Part shown: positions 29,081 through 43,989 of the stretch, piece after piece
How the letters are laid out: each line of letters opens with the position of its first letter
Numbering within the stretch: position 1 is the first letter of the stretch
Assembly: GCA_023525715.1 (NCBI GenBank)
Contig: CM042009.1
Coordinates: 127,436,319 to 127,500,318, forward strand
DNA length: 64,000 nucleotides
Direction: 5' to 3'
Source of the DNA: Cichorium intybus
Taxonomy: Eukaryota > Streptophyta > Magnoliopsida > Asterales > Asteraceae
Made by a program: the position numbers and the translations under genes
The notes under the pieces: generated by a model
Databases searched by the model: none
The model's input: the letters and a program-made list of their open reading frames with translations, nothing else
Told to the model about the DNA's origin: nothing

Positions 29081-30046
29081 TTACTTAATGGGTCGGTGGC
29101 ACATTTTTTTTTTGCACCGTTGCACCCTATTAGAAAATAAAATAAAAAAAATTTCACTACGTCCACGAATTTTAGAAGGTGCCCGGCTCCCCTTATGCAC
29201 TATAATGAAACTGCCCTATTTTTAACAAATGGTCTAACATAATGAAGTTATTCAGTCAAGGATTGTCAGGAACCATCCACACAAGCCATAACAAAATATT
29301 CATCTGAACAATTAGAAGTCATTGTTTTCTCTATTTTTCTCATAAAAAATAACCGTTCAATGCACAATCTGAATTTTGCAATATAAAATTTCTGATTTAC
29401 GTAGTATGGATACACATTTTCTCAATACGATTTTCTGGACAATACAAGATTTTGTCAAAAAGTACCTGCTTTTTTGCAAAAGGTACTGAGATTTTTGTGG
29501 GGGAAGCCTGCGAAAATCAGATTTCTGTAATGGCACCTGATAAAATCTTATTTCACAGGTCTTGTCTGCGATTTTCGTAGGTACCACCTGCAAAAATCTT
29601 AAACGCCAAAATGCAATATCATAATTTTTTTGCCTTTTATATAGGTTTTTTGGGCTCCACATATTTTCCTAGACCATGAAGGATTTTCGTAGGCTTCTCC
29701 ATTTTTTTGCAGGCTATATAGATTTTTGTAGGCAATAACCAACAAAAATCTTGGCTATTTTGGTCATATATTTTTTTGTCTATTTTTGCAAAACCGCTTT
29801 TATTATTAGTCTAATTTGTCATTTTCTTTATTTTTCTTGTTGTATCTCAAACTAAATTAAAGATTAAGAATAAATTTTATTAAAAAAAGTAGAAAAATAT
29901 ATGAAACGACTTTAAAACAGTAGGTGGTTTAATATTTATTTATAATTTTAAATTGCTTTCTCTTTCCTTTACGTCTCCTTCAAAATAAGGCTACAAGGTG
30001 TAGGACGCCTGGAGCTTGAAGCTTACCCGGTAATGTGGTCATGTGG
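29081..30046. other. No gene; motif-rich patch
   Basis: Within 29440-29770 the words ATTTTCGTAGG, ACCTGCAAAAATC and their inverses recur many times, which could be subterminal repeats of a DNA transposon. I could not fix its ends. The remainder is AT-rich without signal. Confidence 0.5.
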
Positions 30047-30850
30047 ATAATGTTGGATTAGGTGTCTAAGCCATGACTAATGATTTTTATTTACCAAATT
30101 AATAGTAGCAAAGTCCATTTGGGTTGCCCTCATAGCTGGAGGTTTGGTAGAAAGTTCCGGAGAGAGAAAGATTGATTTATTATATGATTAATAAATCAAT
30201 AGGAATTAAATAAATAGTTTATTAATATATTAAAGTGATAATATATTAATTAGAAACTATAGTAATTAATTAGAAATTAATTTGGAATTAATTGGATTTA
30301 ATTTGGTGATTAATTTGATTAATTACAGGTGCAGGGGCTATTTTGTAATTACTCAATAGTTGAGTAGTGACTGTCCAGGTGCAATATTAATTGGCAATTT
30401 TTAAGATATAATTATCCTTATAATCGAAATTAATATATAGAGGATAAATAGGTTTAATTCAAATGATAAAAGGTTTATCTTGATTTGAATTAAAAAGGTT
30501 TATCTCTAAGGTTTATTTGTAACCACCTGGAGCCTATAAATAGAGACCCCAGGCATCATAATTCACGCCACTTTTCTGACTCCTCCCTCTCTCTGGATTT
30601 CGTCCACCTCCTGCTCCCTGGATGTGATCTCATTTGAGGCAGGACACTTGTGCTGCTTAGCTTGCAAGAAACAACTAAAGGTTAGTTTTTTCTGATTTAT
30701 TCTTTTAGTTAATTTTTGTTTGGCCTTTAGGAATTAGTTACATGTTCAAAGTAAGAAAACATAGATCCAAACTAGGTTGCATGTGAACTTAGGGTTTTAG
30801 TTCATAGATTTGCAGAAAACCTTTCGGATAACACCCCCGGGATATGTGAT
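30047..30850 (+). promoter_or_regulatory. LTR- or promoter-like region with TATA box
   Basis: A TGTTGGATTAGGTGTCTAAG start resembles LTR openings I associate with plant Copia elements. A strong TATA box GCCTATAAATAGAGACC (30532-30548) is followed by a CT-rich leader (30580-30600) and a possible donor AAAG/GTTAG (30678-30684). I see no matching second LTR, primer site or coding frame. A solo LTR or a gene-less promoter are both possible. Confidence 0.4.
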
Positions 30851-31615
30851 CGATATTGAACATGATGGATTGTCACCCGCCTCATGGCTTGGCACACCAT
30901 CTTTCTCTTCATTCTTTCTTCTTCTCTTATTTGTCCTAGCTATGTGCCTATGTCATGAAAAGTGAATACCACTCCCTCAAAGGTGTGGTAGGATTGTATG
31001 TTGACATGGAAGAAGCCCCATGCCAAGGGCATGGATTGCATATCGTGTAGCCTAAGGATATCTCATTTTCATATGTCATCGTTCTATTGAAGATTTATTT
31101 TTAATTTAACAAAAAAGATAATTAGATAAAAATATATATTATTGTTAAAAAATATAAAATATACTAAACTTTGTAAATTTTTCTTTATAAATACAAACAA
31201 ATAGTATGAATGTATTTTTTGTATTTTTTTAATTTTCTATCATTTTAAAAATAAAATTGATGATAATAGTAGAACTTTAGATTGTTTTCTAATTAGATCA
31301 ATGATAAATATTTTTATAATATCAAAACTAATATTTATTGATTATAATTGATGATATTCTATGTTGAATTTATATTAATTTCTAAATTTCCATAATTTTT
31401 AAAAAAATTTAATATAATAATATATAATTTTAATTTGCATGGTTATTAAGTAAGTATTGATTTATTATTATTTTTAAATATGAAAGTAAAACAGGTTTTG
31501 TTTTCAGATTCAATGAATGAATTCAATATATTCAATATAAAAAAGCAGTAAGCAAACACCTTATTCATTCGGAAATCAAACTTTATTCAATATTTTATCA
31601 TGTTTAATTATTTAA
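30851..31615. other. AT-rich sequence, nothing seen
   Basis: No supportable gene or repeat structure in this stretch up to the Helitron end. Confidence 0.5.
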
Positions 31616-32269
31616 CTAGCGGGAGCCCATACTCCGCACGGGCTCGGCATTTCGTTTTTTGATTTTCCATTAGTAAAATAAACTGCAAGAAATAGCAACG
31701 TACTTTCATTGTGCCACTTTGAGCCGGAGCATCTCAATGGATCCACGTCACTTATATTTTGCCCATATATCTGCATTACCAATGAGATTATTTATAAGCA
31801 AGAGCCGTAGGACAAAATTGACAAAAGTGTTTACCTTTTTTTACCAATTTATGCAATAATGTTTCACTTTTTCCAAATTTATGCAGCAATCATTTGGGAC
31901 AGAACTCCATGGGACAGAACTCCAATATAAACAGACAACCAAAACACATAATCATTTGGGATAAACAAAAAGATGCACATGCGTTTCAACTTTAAATCAT
32001 ATATATGTCGCTGATCTAGGGTTTTTTTACATGATGGAGTCCGACCGACTCATCATTTCTTCCATCGACATGATTGTAGTATGTCAACCAATCCCACTAA
32101 CAAATAAATCATAACATCTACCAAACCAAACAATAGAATTTGAGAACATGTTCACGCATCTCTAAATTGCAAAACAAAAACCATTACAATTTATTTTTAA
32201 AAAATAATCCAAATCGGCTTTCAAGTTATTCCAAAGAGTTTATAAGGTCTTTGAAATTAAACACTAGCT

Positions 32270-33155
32270 AATCCGCTTTTGAAGGCACACCGTAGCTGGA
32301 CCCCACTATAGCAGATAAAAAGATCCACACATCCTGGTTTTCGAGCCTTTACAAAAAAATAAATAAATAAATAAACGATCTCTAAAGTCAATCCATTCGG
32401 TCAGCTAACCAAATTGATTTTGTCATATTGAGTTATTAATTTATTATTACCTCGAGATCAGTCGCACCTTCGCCAATCATAATGACTGTTTTGTATTCAT
32501 GAGTCTGAGAATTTCATTAATCTTTTGTTAAAATTATTTAAAAGGGCTTAATAGATTAAGCACTTGATCCAGACAGATATATTAATAGCTAACCTTTCTT
32601 ATTAGTTCAATTGCAGTTGGTTTTCCTCCACTTCTAGAAGTTGGTTCATTTTCATCAAAACCAGTAAATTCACCCGAATTATTAAATAATAAATTATTAG
32701 CCTATATATTTTCAGATGGGACCCCAAGGATTGACGCAACCGGCTACAAAAAAAAAAAAGTAAACCATCGACCCATAAGTTTAAAAATAATAATAATATG
32801 AGTAATGTACATTATTTGTTATATATTGGTAATATCGGAACCAAAAATGTAAGTACGTTGCTATTATCTGTAAAAAAAAATGTAAGTATGTTGCCATTAA
32901 GGATAAAGACAGACAAGTACAATGCAATTATGGTAAAAATTGAAGTTCACTGCCTATATTGGTAAAATGAATAAAGTACATTGCTATTTTGCGCAATTTA
33001 CCCATAAAAAATAGAAAATAAACCTTCAAAGTAGTTATTTTATTAACAGATGACTTACATTGATCATTTGACGAAAACCTCCGGATATCAAGTACACAGT
33101 TTTACCACTTCCCTTGAGCTTTTGGACCAATTCCATTATGCCGGGTGAAATTCTA
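32270..33155 (-). pseudogene. PSP: Captured phosphoserine phosphatase fragment, 3' half, four exons
   Basis: Exons on the minus strand: 33155-33056 (SPGIMELVQKLKGSGKTVYL, then ISGGFRQMIN), 32742-32591 (PVASILGVPSENI ... EFTGFDENEPTSRSGGKPTA), 32505-32452 (THEYKTVIMIGEGATDLE) and 32339-32270 (ARKPGCVDLFICYSGVQL). Introns have intact GT/AG. This is the HAD-family enzyme that makes serine from phosphoserine in plastids. Motif II (SGG) is kept. The motif I DxDxT half is absent, motif IV has GEG in place of GDG, and NIY has become NI-stop (TAG near 32697). It cannot be an active enzyme. Intact introns show capture from genomic DNA, not from mRNA. Confidence 0.92.
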
Positions 33156-33274
33156 CCAATTAAAAAAAAGTGAAACATTGAATACCTCTTTTACCAAACG
33201 AAAACATTGAATACCTCTTTTACCAAACGACACGAGTGTTATAAAATATGCTGAAGCAAATAATTTACAAATTT

Positions 33275-33645
33275 ACCCCAAGTACAGATCATAAAACCTC
33301 CTCCATAGATGCCATCTTCTACGAACCACACCAATTTCCTATACATAAATTTAATCGAGTTTTACATTCATTAAAATCAATATTAATATAAGTTAACAAA
33401 AAATAAAAAAGGCATACCTTTCCATTTACTTCTGCATAGATCGACCAAGTTATCAACAAAAAGAGCCTTCTGACCTATATATAAAAGTAAATAATTTTAT
33501 ACAACTTAGTTGGATAAAATATTATTATTATATAAGTCAACCAACCAGTCTATACTTTAAACAACTCGTTACCATAGCCATCGGTTATAGTAACAACAAA
33601 AGGCCTCCTAAGACGAAGCAGCTGACGGTGCAACATCAGATAAGT
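33275..33645 (-). pseudogene. Captured phospholipid scramblase fragment, three exons
   Basis: Minus-strand exon-like pieces read LLRLRRPFVVTITDGYGNEL (about 33630-33555), SIYAEVNGK (33450-33420) and EIGVVRRRWHLWRRFYDLYL (33345-33280), with splice-site-like borders. The RRPFVVTITDxxGNEL and RRWHLWRR(I/F)YDLYLG runs mark plant mitochondrial or plasma-membrane phospholipid scramblase-family proteins (SCRM/AIM25-like). The N-terminus, the WWINS stretch and the C-terminal membrane segment are not found. It lies just 5' of the captured phosphatase, so the Helitron joins pieces of two unrelated genes in one orientation. Confidence 0.82.
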
Positions 33646-34079
33646 CAAACCATCAAATTGACCAAATACAAAATAAAAGAATACCTACTTTTGGGTTATA
33701 TAAAACAAAATACAATGTAAAATGGTATGTTGGTATACCTATCTCATAATGACATTGCTCTCCTCACGAATAAGACCTGCAGGCTAAAAGAAAAATGTTA
33801 TCTTTATTTTACATACATCCAGATTTAAAGAGAAAAGGGATCTTGGACATGGCCTATTGGGATAGCAGCCTTCGGGCTTTGTCTGCCCTTTCTAATAAAG
33901 AATTATGACCTCATGTGAGTTACTTGTGAGTTGCTGACATCAACTATTGCATATCTCTAAGAGGTGCAATCCATGGTCGGAAGATTGAGAACTGATAAGT
34001 CTTTATCATTTCTGTCTTAATCTTAATTTTTATTCAGAATAAAAGGAATTTTTAAGTAAATAAACACCTTAACTCACCA

Positions 34080-34930
34080 CCTGGGGCGATGAAGATTCTA
34101 GAGGCTTTGTGGCTACATTTCTGGAACATCTAAACCGGGTACTATAACAATCATCCATGTAGACAAATTGACACAGTAGAAACCATGTACATAAGCGTGC
34201 ACAAATAGACACAGTAGAAACCATGTACAAAAGTGTATAAAACACGAAAGTAATGAAAATTTACCTTGTTAAGTCTTTATCAGATAGAAGAACAACTTGG
34301 ATAGACATTTTGGACATATCAGGATCAAAAGCTTGAGTAAAAACTGAAGTTATGGCTATATTTTCCTCTTTTGAGTTCTTCCCATCGGTGAAGAGTAAAA
34401 TGTCTTAAATGCCCTTCAATAGTAACAAAATAGGAACACATGGACGAACCAAATTAGTATATGTAAAAACTTGGTAGAATAATTGGAAACTCACCCAGCT
34501 ACATCATTGAATCCTGTTGATCCAGCAAGCTTATCACTTTGTGTTTCAACGATTATAGAGGGGCTGTATTTTCCCTACCTGGATAATTACTTTTAATAAA
34601 ATGTGATTAAGCACCATAGTTATGTTTTCTTGAATTCCAAAAGGTTCCAGCTTGAAGTATCAACAAACCTCGTAAGCTGCAGTCCTTTTGAGTATATGAT
34701 ATTTGGGTGTTTACCATGAGGCTTTCACCATGGAAGTAAAATGAACATAAATGAATGGTAGCAGGATCAATGTTCATGCACAAACTACACAAAACTGCAA
34801 AAGTAGAGTTGAAATGTTGAATCAGAAAAAAGGGTAATAAGGTAATTTGTTATGTTGTTCACTTACTGCTGTGTTATGCCAGATTCTTGCACAATATATT
34901 CTGACTGTGGCTACACGTGGCATCATTTGA
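34080..34930 (-). other. Exon-like captured sequence, possibly vWA-type
   Basis: Minus-strand segments read KYSPSIIVETQSDKLAGSTG (near 34555-34495), DILLFTDGKNSKEENIAITS and MSKMSIQVVLLSDKD (34410-34275), and others near 34900. 'ILLFTDGK' recalls the start of a von Willebrand A fold, but I cannot name the parent gene. Splice-like borders suggest exons of a captured gene. Confidence 0.4.
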
Positions 34931-36200
34931 ACTTTGAAGTAAGTCATCATTGAAGCCTACAAGTACACCTGACCTGATGAAAACAAATTGGATACTTTAT
35001 TAAGTGTTAGAAGGTTGTATATATTAATATATATAGCCTAAAATTGAAACAGTAAAAGCAGAAAAGCTCATCAACAAAAGATTTGGGAGACTAAATCAAA
35101 ATAAATCAATTCCAACAAATGGGTGCTTTAAATTGGTCAAAACCAACCGGGTTGTATCAGGTTCAAATTCCACAGGCTTTGCATCTAAGCCTACACGTAA
35201 CAATATGGTAACTGATTCAAAACTATGGACAGTTGAGAGCATGAGTACAAGTCATAGTAGCATTATTGTCTTTGTTATCCTGTTACAGAAACCATGGTTC
35301 CAAGTATCATAGTAGCATTATTGTTTTTTTTAGCTCGTTAATGGAACTTTATAAAACATATTCATACCAAAAAACTCTTTATGGTCATAAATATCCTTCA
35401 GGCATTTTATCGAACACTTGCTTTGCATATGTAAACTGACCACATAATCTAAAAGAGCACGAACATTACGTAAACGACAGGCACAAAAATAATCAGTTAC
35501 CAGAAAACTCAATCTTGTCACAATCTCCTTGAAGGCATTTCATTGAATTCTCTCTCCGCATATGTAACCAACAAAAAGATTTAGTTATAGTGAAATTTGA
35601 AACGATGAAAGTAAAAGGGATTAGACAACTGCCAACATACAGTTGATTTGGCGAACGAAACCCTCGATTTGGTATCGTCGACTTCGATTGCTTCAAAGAC
35701 GCAAAAATCGGATCGACTTCAATTGCTAATTTCTGGAAATCACAACCCTCAAAGCCAAAATCGAGCCGTGATAGCTTTCTCCTACTCTCGATTTTTTGCT
35801 TCGATGCTGAAATTAAGGAACAGGCACACACAAGAATCGATTTCTTTTTAATTTGTGTGTGTTCCCTTTCCTGACTTCTGCTTTCCATCTCGCATTGAAT
35901 CTCTCTATCGGAAGTAAAAAATCGAGAGACAATGAGTAATAGCTGAGCGATGGACGGAAAATGAACACAGTGCACATGCACCAGACGGAAAATCGACACA
36001 GTGCATATGCACAGACTGAAAAAAGCAAAAAGAGAAGACGAGAAGCAGGAAGAGAGAAAAGCGGAAGGAAACACGTGTATATTGGATCCATAAACAACCC
36101 AAAAAACCGACCCGGATAATATGGAGGACCCGGATGTCACAACATTAAAAGGAGCCACATGTAACGTTGCCAAAAATCACGGCTTTTAATATAGAGAAGA

Positions 36201-37194
36201 ATAACTCTTAGTTTAAACAAAAAACTCTTAGTTTAAAGAAAAATTTCATTCGACGGTACGAGCTTTTAACTCTTAGTTTAAACAAAAAACTTTTATACCA
36301 AAAGCTACTTAGCTTTTAGTTTTATGTGATTTTACAGCTTTTTCCGAACACTTCTATACAAATAAAAGTTGCAACTTCCATCTACCGGTTAATGCCTAAT
36401 AAGCTTAGTGTATCTTCGGCCTTCACATGAGGTCAAACTTCAAAGAGACTTGGATGATGCTATGAAAAAATTTTATGGAGGAAACTCAAAATCCTTACAA
36501 TAAATAGATTAATATAATAGTATATGATGGTGGTGGCGATGGTTATGAATGTAAGGTGAACAAATTTTGCCAATAGGATGTCACGTAAACGTCACATTAC
36601 ATTTGTTTCTAGGTTATCAGGTTAAAATTAACACAAATTCTTTAATTGTAAACCTATTATATTACAATCGATACGAAAATGCCAATAGTTTGTAGATAAA
36701 CAGTGACATTAACCCTTATATGAATAATAAATCACACAAGTTAAATAGCAGAGAAATTACGAATCATAAAAATTATATATGTTATGTCATTCTCCTTATT
36801 TTGATTTTGAGAGAAGTTTCCTTGTAAGTCTAGATATTCTCAGCAACCTTACACAACGATTGACCAAAGGACATTCTTTGTGATTCTTGACTTTCACTTC
36901 TAGAATCACATTTCCCATCTCCATCTTAATGCAGAAAGTTGTCATAGGAGTAAACCACCATAACGTCTTAATATGGCCGATTTAGGGTTGAGAAAATCTA
37001 AAAAGTTGCCATGTGAATAAACCACAATGTTGTCTTAACACTGTTGGTTTAGGGCAACATTTGTGTAAGATTGTAAATCTTCCATATAATAGTATCGGGA
37101 ATAAGGTCGTTACTCATATTTTTATTTTGGAAAAGTAAAAACAATCATCAGTAGAATAATATATTTTTCAACTTTTTTGTCCAATTTTTTCCCC
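36201..37194. other. No gene seen
   Basis: Starts with a threefold ACTCTTAGTTTAAACAAAAAAC-type repeat (36205-36290), then AT-rich sequence without coding signal. Confidence 0.5.
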
Positions 37195-38683
<1,489 letters not shown>

Positions 38684-38685
<2 letters not shown>

Positions 38686-39048
38686 TCCGGTTCCGGTGAG
38701 GACTTTTTTTTCGGTGAGGACTCGCGAGGACACCTTAAAAAAATTGAAAAAAAATATAAAAAAAATAAAAATTATAAAATCGATAATAGTACTATATCAT
38801 TATCAAAAAAATTTGAAAAAAAAATTTGCATCATTGCAAAACGTAATGATGCAATTTTTCTGTTTTTATTTTGGATCATTATTTCATTATAAAAAAAAAT
38901 AATGATCGAAATGTTTTTTTTGAAACTTTTTTTTCTCCGATATAGTACTATGATCCATTTTATTATTTATATATTTTTTTATTTTTTTTCAATTTTTGAA
39001 TTTGTCCTCGCAAGTCCTCACTTTAAGAAGAGCCCTCACCCGATCCTG

Positions 39049-39050
<2 letters not shown>
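38684..39050. mobile_element. Fold-back MITE between (TA)n tracts
   Basis: The left end has GGTTCCGGTGAGGACTTTTT and ACTCGCGAGGACA. The right end, inverted, has GATCGGGTGAGGGCTC and ACTTGCGAGGACA. The interior is also partly self-complementary (GATCATTATTTCATTAT against its inverse). (TA)n lies on both sides (38598-38683, 39051-39139). No coding region. Confidence 0.8.
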
Positions 39051-39139
<89 letters not shown>

Positions 39140-39141
<2 letters not shown>

Positions 39142-39462
39142 GTGGGTTAAAATGATAACAAATTATAACTTGAGAACATGAGAACAAAAATGCACCATTG
39201 ATTAAACACTGTGGCATTTTTGTAAATATCTATATATTCAGGTCCTAAATAACAACGTATTTGAAATAAGGGGGTATTACTAAAAAAGAAGAGAGGTCAC
39301 GTCCAACCGCCCACGCACGTTTCTCTAGTACGTCAGACGATCATTCCCTCCAAGATATCATACGATTTCTTCCGTTTTTTCCAGAAAACCTCTCAACTTC
39401 TCTCCTTCAGTTGCAAAAAAACCTAGTAAAAAACTTCATGATTTCTACATACCGAAGCAAAA
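39140..39462. other. Another (TA)n-linked terminus and leader region
   Basis: Directly after the (TA)n tract the sequence GGGTGGGTTAAAATGATAAC and ACTTGAGAACATGAGAACAA resembles the GAGAAC-type element ends seen elsewhere. Its partner end was not found. The rest may be the promoter or leader of the decayed gene that starts at 39463. Confidence 0.5.
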
Positions 39463-39914
39463 ATGTCAACAAGCAAACAACCAGATCAAGCACCTACAAC
39501 AAAAAACGGTATGAATTCGAGTTATTCTACGCTTTTTTCAAAGTTAAAACCGTATTTTTTGAAGTTTTCTCAGCCGAAAACCCTAATTTTTTCGATGTTT
39601 TTTCATCTGAAAAATCCTAGTATACGAAATCGTTGAAGTAATACCAAATGTTTACAGTAAAAATAGGATGTTCAAAACCCTAATTTTTGAATTTTTTTTT
39701 CATCCGAAAACCACAACGTAACTAACAGTACGCTCGTTTGTGATTATTATACTGTTATAATGTTTTTTTTCATATGAAATCGACGAAGTAATCACATATT
39801 CACAAACGTTTTTCGATGTTACTTGCAGATAAAGAGAAAACATTCAAAAATACATACGAAAGAAAGAAGAAAAAGCAGAATAACGAAGATAATGGTGATT
39901 TGATTTATGTTTTG

Positions 39915-40522
39915 TTAACCACATGTGATTTGTTGTAAATTTTGTTATAGTCAAAAATGGTTAATCACATGTGATTCGATATGTATTTTGTTATACTGAT
40001 TAACCACTAATCATATGTGATTTGTAACCATTTGATTAATCGTATGTTTTGTTAAAATCATAAATAGTTAACCACATGTGATTTGTTGTAAATTTTGTTA
40101 TAGTAAAAAATGGTTAATCACATGTGATTCGATATGTATTTTGTTATACTGATTAACCACTAATCATATGTGATTTGTAACCATTTGATTAATCATATGT
40201 TTTGTTAAAATCATAAATAGTTAACCACATGTGATTTGTTGTAAATTTTGTTATAGTTAAAATGGTTAATCACATGTGATTCGATATGTATTTTTTATAC
40301 TGATTAACCACTAATCATATGTGATTTGTAACCATTTGATTAATCATATGTTTTGTTAAAATCATAAATAGTTAACCACATGTGATTTGTTGTAAATTTT
40401 GTTATAGTGAAAAATGGTTAATCACATGTGATTCGATATGTATTTTGTTATACTGATTAACCACTAATCATATGTGATTTGTAACCATTTGATTAATCGT
40501 ATGTGACTTGTAACGAACAACA
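39915..40522. repeat. Four tandem units of about 152 bp in the first introns
   Basis: Units begin TTAACCACATGTGATTTGTT at 39915, 40068, 40221 and 40372 (spacing 153, 153, 151). Each unit has three near-palindromes of the ACATGTG/CATATGTG type. The array lies in an intron of the decayed gene and may extend the palindrome motif that is scattered through its other introns. Confidence 0.93.
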
Positions 40523-41887
40523 TAGTTTCTATAATTATTATATAATATAATCATATCTGATTTGTAACGAAAAGTTTTAAACATATATGATTTCCTATAA
40601 TATTTTTCTAACCATTTATAATTAAACAACAGCAAAAGAAAAAAGAAGCACGGAATACAATCTTAAAATCAGACTGACTAAATCAATTGCAAAAAGGGTT
40701 TCAGAATCTCCAACAACTGAAAAAGGTATACGTTATATATGATATCTTTATCTAATATAATATGATTTCAAATAGAATATAATTAGCAATACATTCTGTC
40801 TATAACTTACATTCGATCAAACATGCAATAAACCAGGAGAAAATTCAGGAAAAAAGCACAAAAAACAACGAAAAGAAAAAGACAACGAAAAAGATGAAAC
40901 AATCTCAAAAAAGAAAAATGATAAAGGTACTCTTCTTTTCACATATGATTGATGCCTTCCTTGTTAATTTATAGTTATAAATGATATAACTTTGCTTTAT
41001 TTACTCATTAACAAGTAGGCAAACGAGATAAAGAAGAGAAGGAAAATCCCAGAAAACAACCCAAAAAATAGAAAGAAAAAGGAGATGAAAAACTAAAAGA
41101 ACGACGGTCCAAAGAAAAAAAATGACAAATGTACCTTTCAATTCAGTTGTGATTAATATTATACATTATGAGTACTAATACTTATAGCTTTGCTTTATTT
41201 AAGCCATATGTGATTTTATAACACTATATATATTTACACATATCAGAAAAAGAACGAAAGGAAAAAATAAAGCAAGTAAAGGAGAGAAAACAAAAAAGGA
41301 AAAAAATAAAGAAAGTAAAGGAGAGAATATCAAAAGAAAAAAAACGTCAAAGGTATTGTTCAATTCATATATGATTTATGTTATTTTTATAAATCATATA
41401 TGATTTTTTCAATTTTTCTATCAAATCGTATATGATTGAGAATGTAGTATTTTTTTCATAAATGTATTGTTCAATTCACATGTAATTTATGTTATTTTAA
41501 TAAATCATATATGATTGTTTTCAATTTTCCTATCAAATCATATATGATTGATAATGCAGTATTTTTTTTCATAAATGGTTAATGAAATTGTATATGTATT
41601 TTTTGCATTTCTTATAGATGTTGGAGATAGTGGTGAGAAAAAACAAAGAAGGACAAAACAGAGAAGAAGAAAGAAAAGGAAAAAACTAAATCTGATGCTT
41701 CATCATCAAAAAAGAGAAAAGTTGAAAAGAATTTGGATTCAGATTCAGATTCTGAAGCCACAGAACCTTTGAAAAAAAAAGAGAAAACAAGTACCAAAAA
41801 CCTTCGAGTCCATCAAAAACAGTAAAAATTTCTGCTCTTTACACTTATAATCATATGCGATTAAAACATATATGATCATATGTGATT

Positions 41888-41973
<86 letters not shown>

Positions 41974-42828
41974 ATACTCATAAATGATTAATCAGATATG
42001 AATTGTAATGAACAACCTAATATTTATAATTAGTATATAATTTAATCATATCTCATTCACATGTGATTCATCTAGTTACATGTTTTACATCATAATAGGT
42101 GTTCGCCAGGTGCATTGTTTTCCATTGTACTAAGCTTGAGCGAAGAGCAAAAGGAATGTGTAAAAGAGATGGGATTCGGTTCCCTGTTAAAAATGAAAAT
42201 GACAGATGTTCCAGGAGCCTTGAGTAAGTTTGTGCTCGAAAACTTCGACCCCTCAACAAACACACTCAAGGTTAAGAAAGGAAACATTCCTGTGATAAGG
42301 GAATCCGTACACGCAATCCTTGGTTTGCCAATGGGAGAGGTAAAATTTGAAGACCTCGAATACAGGAAGAAAGTGATACTTTGTATAAAGAATGGGCAGC
42401 TCAATTTTAAAACAAGACAGTGGTCAGACTGTAGGACATCAAGACCAAAATTGTATCGAAAACAAACGCCGATATGAACTTCAAACTAAACTTCATAGCG
42501 GTCTTGGTGAATGCTTTATTGGAATCAAGTTCAACGGGCAAATGTAACACCTCGCCGTTGAACTACATCACAAAAGAAACAGATATTGCAAATTTGGATT
42601 GGTGCAAGTTTCTTATTGATTCCTTAGTCAAGACAAAAAACTCATTTGACCCAAAAAGCAAAACAGCCTTTTATGTTGAACCGGCATCATTTTTAGTGGT
42701 ATGCGTACTAATTTAAATTCTATTATTCTTATATGATAAACAATCACATGTGATTACGTGATGACTCATATATGATTTTTATGTTGACTCACATGTTGTT
42801 TATTCTATTATTCACATATGATGAACAA

Positions 42829-43275
42829 TCATATATGACTGTTGTGTAAAATCATATTTGCCTTGTGTTTTTCATTGATGATTTTTTCTATTTTGTAAGT
42901 CGGTTGGATCTCTTGTTTGGTATAAAAGCATACAAAATCATCTGAGCTATCACTCTCATTTTCGCTAGCGCCAGATGCTTGGTCTTCGATATATTCAGTG
43001 ATATTGAATTGCATGATAGTTGCTATATGAGTTTCAAGAAAATCATGTTTCTGTTATGATAGCAGAGGCTGATTACTATCTTGAAATATCTTGCAAATAT
43101 AATGAATTTCAAGATCAATATTTAATAAATATAATGAAGACGAGAAATCTGGTTCTAGCGAATTGAGAGTGGTCGCTGAGACGTTATGTTTTTATACCAA
43201 ACAAGATATTCAACCAGATCATAATTTTGGAAAGAATAACCAATGAAAAGCACAATGGTTTATAATCACATGTTA
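42829..43275. repeat. Inverted exon-like repeat, copy B
   Basis: Same structure as 1993-2440: minus-strand arm 43014-42829 and plus-strand arm about 43090-43275. The plus arm here is a few bases shorter (TTATG against TTTTAATATG). Confidence 0.75.
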
Positions 43276-43989
43276 TTTTCTATATTATACATGTGTGATG
43301 AACAATCATATGTAATTATGGTGTTAACTCATATGTGATTGTTTAGAATAATTTTGTATACTCTACATACATATAATCAAACATGATTCCAATGTGTAAA
43401 TCATACATGATTTTATTGTTAACTCACTTGTGATTATACTTTACATTTATAAACACATGTGATTGTTTATAGTAATCAAATATGACCAATATTTTACATG
43501 TGAAGTTACTGTTTTTTATATTCTTCATATTTTATAATCACATGTGATTTTTTGATAATTCATATGCGATTGTCATATTAACTCACATGTAATTTGTTCT
43601 CCTATACATTTAAGTCATATGTCATTCTCTTATTAACTCACATGTCATATCTCTTCTTAATTATATTTGCAGTTACTGTACGTAGACAGTGTGAAATGCG
43701 ATTGTTTGGATATGGAACGTTCACGTCCTGTGATCAACAACTGGACTTCTGAAAAAGTCAAATTTAGAGAAAATTTTAAGAAGGATGTCCTTGGTGAATT
43801 TGGCACAGGACGTCTAAATAAAGCTTTTGTTGAGAAAGATTTGACTGAGGATGTATATTTCTATTTACAATGTTTTTCTTTAATCATTTGTGATTATAAT
43901 TTGTATTTATATATTCATTTGTTTCATTTAGGAATATTTGTTGAAGATAGAGAAGAAGAATGAAAAATTACAATCTTGGGTGAACACTG

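Larger units (their letters stand above)
31616..36200 (-). mobile_element. Helitron-type element carrying several host-gene fragments
   Basis: On the minus strand the 3' end is a GC-rich hairpin (GAGCCC paired with GGGCTC), then CCGCTAG and a host T at 31615. The 5' end is about 36200: TCTTCTCTATATTAAAAGCC, a form common at plant Helitron 5' termini. The flank there is not the classical A, so the exact 5' base is uncertain. No Rep/helicase is present. From its 5' to 3' end it contains a 226-aa chance frame (35493-36173), exon-like pieces at 34080-34930, phospholipid scramblase exons and phosphoserine phosphatase exons, all on the element's strand. Confidence 0.8.

Noticed and set aside
35493..36173. 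226-aa open frame on the minus strand
   Set aside because: It covers the 5' region of the Helitron and has no recognisable domain; such GC-richer Helitron 5' ends often stay open by chance.
39915..40522. Regularly spaced repeats resembling a CRISPR array
   Set aside because: The whole 152-bp unit repeats with no unique spacers, and the context is a plant intron.
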